From NCBI GenBank assembly GCA_964507445.1, contig CAZDQF010000026.1:1-52623 (forward strand): a stretch of 52,623 nt of DNA. Direction: 5' to 3'. The stretch comes from GCA-2683135 sp964507445. Its GTDB lineage: Bacteria > Planctomycetota > GCA-002687715. This document shows, one piece after another, positions 45,637-52,623 of the stretch. The position numbers were made by a program, and so were the translations under genes. The notes below the pieces were generated by a model. That model was not told where the DNA came from. It saw only the letters and a program-made list of their open reading frames with translations, and ran no database searches. Numbering within the stretch: the first letter of the stretch is position 1; each line of letters opens with the position of its first letter.

Positions 45637-46404
45637 ATGGCGACGACGACGCGCAACATCCATGACGACGCCCTGCGGCTCTGGCAGCTGGAGGCGCGGA
45701 GCTTCCTCGACTATGTCGTGACCGTGGCCGTGCCCGTTCCGGTCAGCGACGTGGATCAGAAGATCCTGGAGGTCTTCACCGAGACCTACGAGCAGCAGGT
45801 GCCCCTGCTGCAACGCCTCAACAGCCTGCTGACGCGGCTCGGAATGACGGCGGACAGGCCGTCCTACGCCATCTACGCCGCCCAGTACAACTTCGTCCGG
45901 CCCGAGCGGCTGGCGGTGGTCTTCACCGCCATGATGGGCGAGGAGCTGGGCGCCATGGAGAGCCTGCTTGAGCGCTACGGGGACGACGTGGAGATCCTCG
46001 AGGAGCGGCTCCTCAAGGGCATCCTGGAGGAGTGGATCGCGTCGTGCCAGGGCAGCGTGAAGAGCGTCGGCAAGGTGCTGGCGGACGCGGACCGTGAGCG
46101 GGCCCTGGCCGCCGGAGAAGAGGTGGAAGAGGTCGTGGAGGAGACCGCCGACGCCGCGGACGACGAGTTCCCGTGGCACGATGAGGCCCTCAGCCTTGAC
46201 GAGCGCATGAAGCTGGCGGACGGCAAGGGGCTGTTCGAGAAGCTCTATGCGGCCATGGCCCAGACCGATTGCACCGCCTGCGGTTACGACTGCGAGGGCT
46301 ACGCGAGGGCGATCGCTGATGGCGAGGACGATGACCTGACCAAGTGCGCGCCGGGCGAGCTCGAGACCCAGGAGACCCTCGAGCAGCTCATGGGCAAGAA
46401 GTAG
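45637..46404 (+). CDS. Fe-S protein with RnfB-type 4Fe-4S motif appended to the nuo operon
   Basis: A 255-residue soluble protein. Residues about 1-150 are predicted all-helical and match nothing I recognise. An acidic linker follows (EEVEEVVEETADAADDEFPW). The C-terminal domain has four cysteines, C212-x2-C215-x3-C219-x17-C237, in DCTACGYDCEGYARAIADGE and KCAPGELET. This is the small Fe4S4 domain also seen in RnfB-like proteins and in some sulfite reductase flavoproteins. Gaps are 2 bases to nuoN and 11 to the antiporter gene, so co-transcription is almost certain. Role unknown; electron delivery to complex I is one hypothesis. Confidence 0.7.
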   Translation: MATTTRNIHDDALRLWQLEARSFLDYVVTVAVPVPVSDVDQKILEVFTETYEQQVPLLQRLNSLLTRLGMTADRPSYAIYAAQYNFVRPERLAVVFTAMMGEELGAMESLLERYGDDVEILEERLLKGILEEWIASCQGSVKSVGKVLADADRERALAAGEEVEEVVEETADAADDEFPWHDEALSLDERMKLADGKGLFEKLYAAMAQTDCTACGYDCEGYARAIADGEDDDLTKCAPGELETQETLEQLMGKK

Positions 46405-46415
46405 GGAGGCGGAAG

Positions 46416-48026
46416 GTGACCCTCAAGACGCTGCTTCTGTGTCCGTTGGTGATGATGGCCCTGGGCGCGCCCGTGATGGCGGCCGATGGTGCCCCGCTGG
46501 GGGAGGAGCTGGGCCTGCTGTGGACGGTGCCCTTCGCCGGCATCCTCCTTTCCATCGCCTTGTTTCCGCTGCTGGCGCCCCACTTCTGGCACCACCATTT
46601 CGGCAAGATCGCCCTGTTCTGGGCGCTGCTGTTCCTGGTCCCCTTCACCATCAGCAAGGGGTTGGGCAAGGCGCTGGATGAGGTCCTCCACGTGTACGTG
46701 CTGGAGTTCATCCCCTTCATCATCCTGCTCTGGGCGCTCTACACGGTCGCCGGCGGGGTGCGCCTGCGCGGGCGCCTGCGCGGCAGCCCCATCGTGAACT
46801 CGGGGATCCTGCTCCTCGGTACCGTCCTCGCATCGTGGATGGGGACGACCGGCGCGGCGATGCTCCTGATCCGGCCGCTACTGCGAGCCAACGAGTGGCG
46901 TAAGAAGAAGACCCACCTGGTCATCTTCTTCATCTTCCTGGTCGCCAACATCGGGGGTTCCCTGACCCCGCTCGGGGACCCGCCCTTGTTCCTCGGCTTC
47001 CTCAAGGGCGTGGAGTTCTTCTGGACCACGACCTCCATGCTGGTCCCGATGCTCCTCTGCGTGGTCATCTTGCTCGCGGTGTTCTTCCTCATGGACACCA
47101 TGATGCTGAGGAAGGAAGAGACGCAGAGCCCGCCTGACGACGGCTCCACCGAGTCCCTCGGCCTGGAGGGCACCTTCAACTTCATCTTCCTCGCGGGCAT
47201 CGTCGGCGCCGTGCTGTATTCCGGATCGGCGTCCAAGGACGAGCTGTACTGGGATGAGTCCGCCATCACCTCGGCCCAGGCGGAGGTCAAGGTGGAGGAG
47301 GGCAAGATCGCGGACGTGACCCTGCGCCTGGGTTCGGCGTCCGAGGAGGACAAGCCGGCCCTGGTCGAGGAGCTCCTCATCGCCAAGTCCGAGCTCAACG
47401 CGGTGAAGGCCGCGGCAGAGCACCACGCCATCAAGGGGTGGCACATCACCCCCCACGTGACCTGGCCGTTCGTGAACATGGTCCGTGACGGCATCCTGAT
47501 CCTCATGGGGATGTTGTCGCTGATGCTGACCTCCAAGGAGCTGCGGCGGAAGAACGACTTCACCTGGTTCCCCATCGTCGAGGTGGGGAAGCTGTTCGCC
47601 GGCATCTTCATCACCATCATCCCGGCCATCGCCATCCTCAAGGCGGGACCCAAGGGCGACCTGGACGCGGTCGTGATGGCGGTCACGGATTCCAGCGGCG
47701 CGCCGGTCAACGCCATGTACTTCTGGCTCACCGGCATCCTGTCGAGCTTCCTGGACAACGCCCCCACGTACCTGGTGTTCTTCAATACCGCGGGCGGTGA
47801 CGCCGGGGTCCTGCAGGGCGAGCTGCACGACACCCTGCTGGCGATCTCCCTGGGTGCGGTGTTCATGGGAGCCAACACGTACATCGGCAACGCCCCCAAC
47901 TTCATGGTTCGCTCCATCGCGGAAGAGTCGGGCGTGTCCATGCCGTCATTCTTCGGCTACATCGTGAAGTGGTCCCTGCCGATCCTGATCCCGATCTTCA
48001 TCGTGGTGTCTTTCATCTGGTTCTGA
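46416..48026 (+). CDS. Sodium:proton antiporter, NhaD/CitMHS-like
   Basis: A 536-residue membrane protein of the ion transporter superfamily, with helices throughout. LASWMGTTGAAMLLIRPLLRA, FLVANIGGSLTPLGDPPLFLG and SFLDNAPTYLVFFN are typical of NhaD-type antiporters, where TPxGDPPLF- and DNAPT-type motifs carry ion-binding residues. A hydrophilic insertion lies at about residues 270-345. The start is GTG 46416, with GGGAGG 6 bases upstream. The first ~25 residues resemble a signal peptide (MALGAPVMAA). Attachment to the nuo operon suggests joint control of proton and sodium gradients. Confidence 0.82.
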   Translation: MTLKTLLLCPLVMMALGAPVMAADGAPLGEELGLLWTVPFAGILLSIALFPLLAPHFWHHHFGKIALFWALLFLVPFTISKGLGKALDEVLHVYVLEFIPFIILLWALYTVAGGVRLRGRLRGSPIVNSGILLLGTVLASWMGTTGAAMLLIRPLLRANEWRKKKTHLVIFFIFLVANIGGSLTPLGDPPLFLGFLKGVEFFWTTTSMLVPMLLCVVILLAVFFLMDTMMLRKEETQSPPDDGSTESLGLEGTFNFIFLAGIVGAVLYSGSASKDELYWDESAITSAQAEVKVEEGKIADVTLRLGSASEEDKPALVEELLIAKSELNAVKAAAEHHAIKGWHITPHVTWPFVNMVRDGILILMGMLSLMLTSKELRRKNDFTWFPIVEVGKLFAGIFITIIPAIAILKAGPKGDLDAVVMAVTDSSGAPVNAMYFWLTGILSSFLDNAPTYLVFFNTAGGDAGVLQGELHDTLLAISLGAVFMGANTYIGNAPNFMVRSIAEESGVSMPSFFGYIVKWSLPILIPIFIVVSFIWF

Positions 48027-48036
48027 TCCGGTCGGG

Positions 48037-48042
48037 TAGACT
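48037..48042 (+). promoter_or_regulatory. -10-like element before the glycosyltransferase gene
   Basis: TAGACT lies 9 bases before the ATG at 48052 and 8 bases after the antiporter stop. No Shine-Dalgarno is seen between it and the ATG. A weak -35 only. Confidence 0.35.
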
Positions 48043-48051
48043 CGCCTCAGC

Positions 48052-49281
48052 ATGCGGGTCCTGCACATCTGTCACCTGTTTGGTACCGAGCTGGAGGGGG
48101 GCGTCCAGAGTTACGTCGCGGGCCTCCTGAGGCAGCAGGCGGATGGTGGGCATCAGGTGGCGGTGCTCACCGGATCCCTCTCCTACGACGGCCCTGCGCG
48201 AGAGGACCGGTCGGTCGTCGACGGCGTTGAGGTCACGACGGTTCACCGCGTTCCTGATGAGCGCTGGTCTGGTGACTTCGGGAGCCCTCGCATCGGGGCT
48301 CTGGTTGACGCTGTCATCCGCGAGTTCAGACCGGAGCTCTGTCACGTCCACCATTGGCAGGGGCTCACCAACGATCTCGTCCGTCGCTGTGTGTCGCAGG
48401 GCGTGAAGGTCGTGGTGACGCTGCATGACCTGTTCACCACCTGTCCGCTTTTCTTCCGGATGCGAGTGGAGCACGAGAGTTGTGCCTCCGAGCTCCCGTT
48501 ATCCGAGTGCGCTCGTTGTCTCCTGGGCGGAATGGAAGGGATCGGGCCGGAGGAGTTGGAGCAGCTCCTGGAGCGGCGGCACGAGGAGATGCAATTGGAG
48601 CTCCAGGCGGCATCTCGGGTCACCACCATGAGCCGCTACATGCGAGACCGGCTCCAGGCGGTCCCCTACTTCAGACGCGAGGAGGTCGACGTGCTGCCCA
48701 TCGGCGTGATGCACGATGGGCTGGAGGCCGTCTCCGGACCCGAGCCCGTCGTCGGTCGTCTACGGATCGCGAACTGGGCCGGTCTGGCGCCACGGAAGGG
48801 GCTGCACGTCTTGCTGGAGGGGCTCGCGGCGTCCTCCCGCGCCTCGTCCTTCGAGGTGCACATCCATGGCAGCACAGACAACACGGCGTACATGGAGCAG
48901 CTGCGTTTGGCCGCTGGAGACCTGGACGTGCGGTGGCATGGCTCGTTTCACGGAGTGGACGCCTTACGAGACATCGCCAGGACCTGCGACGTCGCGGCGT
49001 TCCCGTCCCTGGAGGAGCCCTACGGACTGGCGCAGGATGAGGCCATGCTGCTGGGGATGCCGCTGGTCGTGTCCGATCAGGGTGCGCCGCGGGAACGGGT
49101 GGGTGCGCGTGGTGTCCTGGTGCCAGCGGGTGACCCCGCGGCCTGGGGGGCGGCGTTCGAGGAGCTGCTGGGTCACCCGGAGCGCCGGTCCGCCATGCGG
49201 GATGCGCCGGGGGGCGGACGGCGTATCCAGGAGCACTTCCCCGAGCTGATGCTGGCCTATCGCCAGGCGCTCACGGTTTGA
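48052..49281 (+). CDS. GT4-family glycosyltransferase
   Basis: A 409-residue GT-B glycosyltransferase. The N-terminal Rossmann domain opens with MRVLHICHLFGTELEGGVQS (glycine-rich acceptor loop). The C-terminal nucleotide-sugar domain shows NWAGLAPRKGLHVLLEGL and EEPYGLAQDEAMLLGMPLVV, the E-x7-E motif of GT4 enzymes. A cluster of five cysteines (TCPLFF, SCASELP, ECARCLLGG) in the N-domain is a common feature of GT4 enzymes with a HDLFTTCP loop. It acts in the cytoplasm, probably on a cell-surface glycan; substrate unknown. The 3' end overlaps that of the convergent membrane protein gene by 11 bases. Confidence 0.85.
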   Translation: MRVLHICHLFGTELEGGVQSYVAGLLRQQADGGHQVAVLTGSLSYDGPAREDRSVVDGVEVTTVHRVPDERWSGDFGSPRIGALVDAVIREFRPELCHVHHWQGLTNDLVRRCVSQGVKVVVTLHDLFTTCPLFFRMRVEHESCASELPLSECARCLLGGMEGIGPEELEQLLERRHEEMQLELQAASRVTTMSRYMRDRLQAVPYFRREEVDVLPIGVMHDGLEAVSGPEPVVGRLRIANWAGLAPRKGLHVLLEGLAASSRASSFEVHIHGSTDNTAYMEQLRLAAGDLDVRWHGSFHGVDALRDIARTCDVAAFPSLEEPYGLAQDEAMLLGMPLVVSDQGAPRERVGARGVLVPAGDPAAWGAAFEELLGHPERRSAMRDAPGGGRRIQEHFPELMLAYRQALTV

Positions 49282-51130
49282 TCAGCACCCCGTTGTAGCC
49301 TCCGTAGGCGACCAGCTTGTCGCCGCTCAGGATTTCCACCCACCAGACGACGAGCCCCCCGGGGGCGGCTCGGAGGGCGTCTGCGGTGAGGGAAGGCCGG
49401 CCGGGGGTCTGGGCGCGGAAGGCCGTGACAGGCACGGTGAGCCGCAGGTGCCCGTCATCGGGGGACCTCCAATGGAGCTCCGCAATCGCCCGGTCGCCGG
49501 TCAGCGGTTCCGCGAGCACCGCCCGGACGGTATCGGCCTCGAGGTCACGGGGGAGGTCTCCGGATACGGTGAACGCGGCGTCGTCCGGGGGGCTCCAGGT
49601 CGCGCCGTGCTTCGGGGAGTGGGTCAGCACGACGTCCGACCCGCCCGTAGCCAGGGCGTCGAACCGGGGCGGCGTGGCGGCGGGTTCGAATCGGAGGACA
49701 GCGGGACGCTCCCCTGACCCAGACGGCGCCGCGAGCGCCTTGAGGTCGCCGTCCTTCGGCAGGTCGAGGCGTAGCCCCGGCGCGTCGACGAAGGGGGGCT
49801 GGGCGACGTGGTGCAAGCCCGCGGCGAGCACGTGGGACCCAGGGATGGCCAGGAGCTCCGGGCGCATCTCCGGGCCGTCGCCTCCCGTACCCAGCAGGAT
49901 CACCCGGCGGGGGGCAGCGAGGTTCTGGGGCGTCCCGACGAAGGGGGCCTGTCGGATAGACGCGGTCAGGTGGTCTATCCGTCGGGTGGCCTCGAGGTAG
50001 GGGGCGAGGTCCGCGCGCCAGAGGACGGCGCCCAGCAGGATGGCGACGGCGCCCAGGGTCGTCGTGAAGGTCCGTCGGACCCCGGAACATCCGGCATGGA
50101 GCGCGATCAGCACCAGCATGGCATGGCCGACGCAGGGCAGAACCAGCAGGCGGCTCCTCTCCAGACCACCGGCGACCCCATCCAGAGGGACCAGGGCGAG
50201 GGAAAGGGGCAGTATCACCCAGGTGGCCGCCAGGAGGCAGGGACGGAGCGCGCCGCGACCTCGGGCGCCGAAGAGGAGGACGATGCACGACGCGAACACG
50301 ACGACGGAGATCGCGTGGCCAATCCAGGACGGGCCCGAGGCGAAGCTGGTCCAGCCGGCGTCGCTGACCGGGGCGACGAGCCGGTAGACGGACTCGCCCA
50401 GCTTCGCGATCCATCCGCCTGGGCCCTCTTCTGCGAGCAGCTCGAGGAATCCCCGATCGCGATAGCTGGAATCCAGTGTCCCGAACCGGAGTAGCCGTAG
50501 CCCAACGCAGGCGCCGGCGGCGCCGAAGCCAGCCATGTGCACCAGCGGGCCGGCCCGACGACCCAGTCCCCAGGTGGTGACCAGCAGCACGATGGGGAGC
50601 ACGACGGCGGTCTCCTTCGAGAGGGTGGCGAGGGCGACCAGTACGGCGGTGGCGACAGGTCTTCGTCTGAGCACGGTCTGGAGCGCCCCGAGGGAGAAGA
50701 CGAGGCAGAGCAGGTCCCCCTGGGCGGCGACCCAGCCGAGGGCTTCCACGCAGGCCGGCCAAGCGCCGAAGGTGAGGACCCCGGCGGCCTGCCAGACACG
50801 GGACCGGGTCTCGATCATGGTGGCTGCGATGTGTCCGAACTGGAGACACGCGATCAGCCACAGGGCGAGGCTCACCCCGTGGAATGCCCGGGGTGACGGA
50901 CCGAAGGCCGCCAACTGTCCGTGCATGAGCAGCAGGGTGACCGGCCGGAACAGCTGATGACGATCCGTGAAGGAAGGGGCCCAGATCTCGCTCCAGGGGA
51001 CGCCGCTTGCCTGGTCCTGGTGAACCCTGGTCAGCAGCAGCCAGTCATCGGCCAGGAAGCCGACGTCGAGGACGGGGGCCACCATGGCCAGCACGACGGC
51101 CGCGGCGGAGAAAGAGACCAGGGAACTCAT
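49271..51130 (-). CDS. GT-C-like multi-pass membrane protein
   Basis: A 619-residue protein with about ten to eleven transmembrane helices in residues 1-380 and a soluble, beta-rich C-terminal domain (about 400-619). After the first helix comes FLADDWLLL, the acidic pair in the first external loop typical of GT-C glycosyltransferases that use lipid-linked sugars. FASGPSWIGHAISVVVF and LATLSKETAVVLPIVLL (a K-E-x-x motif common in such proteins) support this. ATG 51130 overlaps the nnrE stop as ATGA. Likely role is glycosylation at the cell envelope; substrate unknown. Confidence 0.65.
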   Translation of the reverse strand: MSSLVSFSAAAVVLAMVAPVLDVGFLADDWLLLTRVHQDQASGVPWSEIWAPSFTDRHQLFRPVTLLLMHGQLAAFGPSPRAFHGVSLALWLIACLQFGHIAATMIETRSRVWQAAGVLTFGAWPACVEALGWVAAQGDLLCLVFSLGALQTVLRRRPVATAVLVALATLSKETAVVLPIVLLVTTWGLGRRAGPLVHMAGFGAAGACVGLRLLRFGTLDSSYRDRGFLELLAEEGPGGWIAKLGESVYRLVAPVSDAGWTSFASGPSWIGHAISVVVFASCIVLLFGARGRGALRPCLLAATWVILPLSLALVPLDGVAGGLERSRLLVLPCVGHAMLVLIALHAGCSGVRRTFTTTLGAVAILLGAVLWRADLAPYLEATRRIDHLTASIRQAPFVGTPQNLAAPRRVILLGTGGDGPEMRPELLAIPGSHVLAAGLHHVAQPPFVDAPGLRLDLPKDGDLKALAAPSGSGERPAVLRFEPAATPPRFDALATGGSDVVLTHSPKHGATWSPPDDAAFTVSGDLPRDLEADTVRAVLAEPLTGDRAIAELHWRSPDDGHLRLTVPVTAFRAQTPGRPSLTADALRAAPGGLVVWWVEILSGDKLVAYGGYNGVLIKP

Positions 51131-51789
51131 CGGGCGTCTGCCCAGTCTCCTGGGGGGTAGGGGAGGGGGGCGACGGTGACGGCGCCGGCGTGGGAGGGCC
51201 CGGCGCCCTCGAGCAGCCCGGGTTTGAGGGCGCCGAAGGTGACGGTGTGGTTGGCTCGCACGGCCACACCCAGGACCTGCCCGGTGTCGCCGCACAAGCC
51301 GGAGGGAAGATCCAGGGAGAGGACCGGCGACGGCGATTCGTTGACAGCTTCGATGACCGCGTCGAGCGGGGGACGCACGTCACCGGTCAAGCCCGTGCCG
51401 AGCAGGCCGTCGACGACGACTTCGGCGGACCCAAGGGACTCCATCAGTTGATCGGACACCTGCAAGCGGGTGGGGGTGAGGCGGAAGGTCTGGAGGAGGG
51501 AAGCGTTGACCCCCGCATCGCCGGTGTAGTCCGACGGATCGAGGAGACAGAACACCTGACAAGCCCTGCCCGCGGCTGCGAGGTAACGTGCGACGACGAA
51601 GGCGTCACCGGCGTTGTTCCCCTTGCCGGCCAGGACCACCACGGCACCGCGAGGATGGAGCTGGTCGACCTGCTGGTAGGCCTGGAACCCGGCGATCTCC
51701 ATGAGGACCCGGCCGCTCAGACCCGCCGTGATCGCGTTGCGATCGAGGGTCCGGATGCCGGTGACGCTGATAACGGACGGTGTTGCCAT
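51127..51789 (-). CDS. nnrE: NAD(P)H-hydrate epimerase
   Basis: A 220-residue YjeF_N-type enzyme that interconverts R and S NAD(P)H hydrates in nucleotide repair. VVLAGKGNNAGDAFVVARYL matches the GxGNNGGDG loop, with alanine replacing glycine at two places. The VVDGLLGTGL motif with its catalytic aspartate, and LDLPSGLCGDTG, are also present. The ADP-dependent dehydratase half found in fused Nnr proteins is absent. ATG 51789 is chosen because MATPSVISVTGIRTLDRNAI aligns with family N termini. The longer frame to 51849 has no support. Confidence 0.85.
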   Translation of the reverse strand: MATPSVISVTGIRTLDRNAITAGLSGRVLMEIAGFQAYQQVDQLHPRGAVVVLAGKGNNAGDAFVVARYLAAAGRACQVFCLLDPSDYTGDAGVNASLLQTFRLTPTRLQVSDQLMESLGSAEVVVDGLLGTGLTGDVRPPLDAVIEAVNESPSPVLSLDLPSGLCGDTGQVLGVAVRANHTVTFGALKPGLLEGAGPSHAGAVTVAPLPYPPGDWADAR

Positions 51790-52043
51790 GAGTCTCGGTG
51801 GTGAAATGTCAGCAAATGAGGCGTCCCTGAGGGCCCTTGGAGGACGCACGGAGGTGCCCGCGAGGCGCCGTAAGATGTTAGCCAGATTAGGCTTGAGTGG
51901 AGGTCCCTTTTTTCTCCGTAAGTCCTTGAGGGGGGTGGGGCGCCCTGTATAATCTGGCTCGCTGATTTGGGGACGAGGTCTGGATGTGCACTTGCACCCG
52001 ACATAACTCCTTGATCAGCAAAGGGATCGGTAGAACGGTCCCC

Positions 52044-52125
52044 AGCGCCGAAGAGCGCTGACAAGCGGCTGCGCGATGCTCCTCTCATCAAGACGGGTGC
52101 CCTGCGTCGCCGCGCTCTTTGACAA
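52044..52125 (+). promoter_or_regulatory. rRNA antitermination boxB-like hairpin and boxA
   Basis: AGCGC (52044-52048) pairs with GCGCT (52055-52059) around CGAAGA, a boxB-like hairpin. CGCTCTTTGACAA (52113-52125) closely matches the bacterial rRNA boxA consensus (TGCTCTTTAACAA). BoxA binds NusB-NusE in well-studied bacteria and prevents early termination in rRNA operons. Confidence 0.8.
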
Positions 52126-52204
52126 ACGCATATTGGTTGGAAGCGCGAGAGCCGCGACCCGGGTGCCCTCAGGGGTGCCTGGGAAAAGCGACGATGTCGT
52201 AAGT

Positions 52205-52262
52205 CTCTCGCGTTCCGTGACTCTTATAGTCATTTTCTGCGAGAGCCTGGCGACATTTTTTT
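52205..52262 (+). promoter_or_regulatory. Pre-16S leader hairpin followed by T-run
   Basis: CTCTCGC (52205-52211) pairs with GCGAGAG (52239-52245), and TGACT (52218-52222) with AGTCA (52228-52232) inside it. A T7 run follows at 52256-52262. It may be part of the 16S processing stem or an intrinsic stop site overridden by boxA. Confidence 0.5.
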
Positions 52263-52280
52263 GCAGGTATCAACTTCTTT

Positions 52281-52623
<343 letters not shown>

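Larger units (their letters stand above)
51790..52280 (+). promoter_or_regulatory. rRNA operon promoter and leader region
   Basis: The 491 bases between nnrE (minus) and 16S hold no gene. TTGAGG (51926-51931), 16 bases, TATAAT (51948-51953) is a good promoter, followed by a GC-rich discriminator (CTGGCTCGC), which is typical of stringently controlled rRNA promoters. The start near 51960 gives a 320-base leader. TGGGGAC (51968-51974) can pair with GTCCCCA (52038-52044) to close one leader domain. The nnrE promoter must also be in the left part; I cannot place it. Confidence 0.7.

Noticed and set aside
45637..46404. Naming the Fe-S protein RnfB
   Set aside because: Only the small four-cysteine domain is similar. 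The N-terminal membrane anchor and ferredoxin domains of RnfB are absent and no other rnf genes are present.

Overview
The window is GC-rich chromosomal DNA with no sign of phage, plasmid or insertion-sequence sequence. The right edge enters a 16S rRNA gene whose first ~340 nt contain GGCATGCAAGTCGAGCG, a 'GGTAACGTACCC' stretch and 'ACTGAGACACTGCCCAGA', a combination I associate with Planctomycetota. Large secreted proteins of unknown function, an alkaline-phosphatase-superfamily/HEAT fusion, sulfotransferase and radical SAM genes fit that assignment. Genus cannot be given from this sequence.

Layout. 1-93: tail of a protein ending in six KADDK pentapeptides, then a terminator. 183-4725 (minus): a compact unit coding for a coiled-coil lipoprotein, Ndk, RqcH (NFACT), a TPR lipoprotein, RnpA and YidD. 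4897-12255 (plus): a complete F1Fo ATP synthase operon, atpZ-atpI-like-BEFHAGDC. 12324-18613: a secreted phospholipase-D-like protein with one intact HKD motif, translationally coupled to a 1287-residue membrane/alkaline-phosphatase-fold/HEAT fusion. 18610-22787: a sulfotransferase (minus) divergent from a radical SAM/SPASM protein and a secreted propeller-like protein. 22816-31032: translation genes aspS, thrS, infC, rpmI, rplT, pheS and pheT, with an 8-codon ORF bridging thrS and infC, and a pheT lacking its usual tRNA-binding insertion. 31066-31351: an apparently non-coding transcription unit with its own promoter-like sequence and a strong terminator. 31462-34237: an L,D-transpeptidase and a large secreted protein. 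34590-48026: an 11-subunit complex I operon (nuoABCDHIJKLMN, no nuoEFG here) continued by an Fe-S protein and a NhaD/CitMHS-like antiporter. 48052-51789: a GT4 glycosyltransferase, then (minus) a GT-C-like membrane protein and nnrE. 51790-52623: rRNA promoter, leader with a boxA antitermination motif, and the 5' part of 16S rRNA.

How it fits together. Complex I and the ATP synthase form most of the proton circuit. The antiporter and Fe-S protein attached to the nuo operon suggest ion-homeostasis or electron-input roles linked to complex I. The central block is translation machinery, and RqcH, RnpA and rRNA add ribosome quality control and RNA processing. The most noteworthy items are the Fe-S protein appended to an EFG-less nuo operon, the structured RNA downstream of pheT, the shortened PheT, the thrS-infC bridging mini-ORF, and a recurring pattern of -10-like hexamers a few bases before start codons that suggests leaderless mRNAs.
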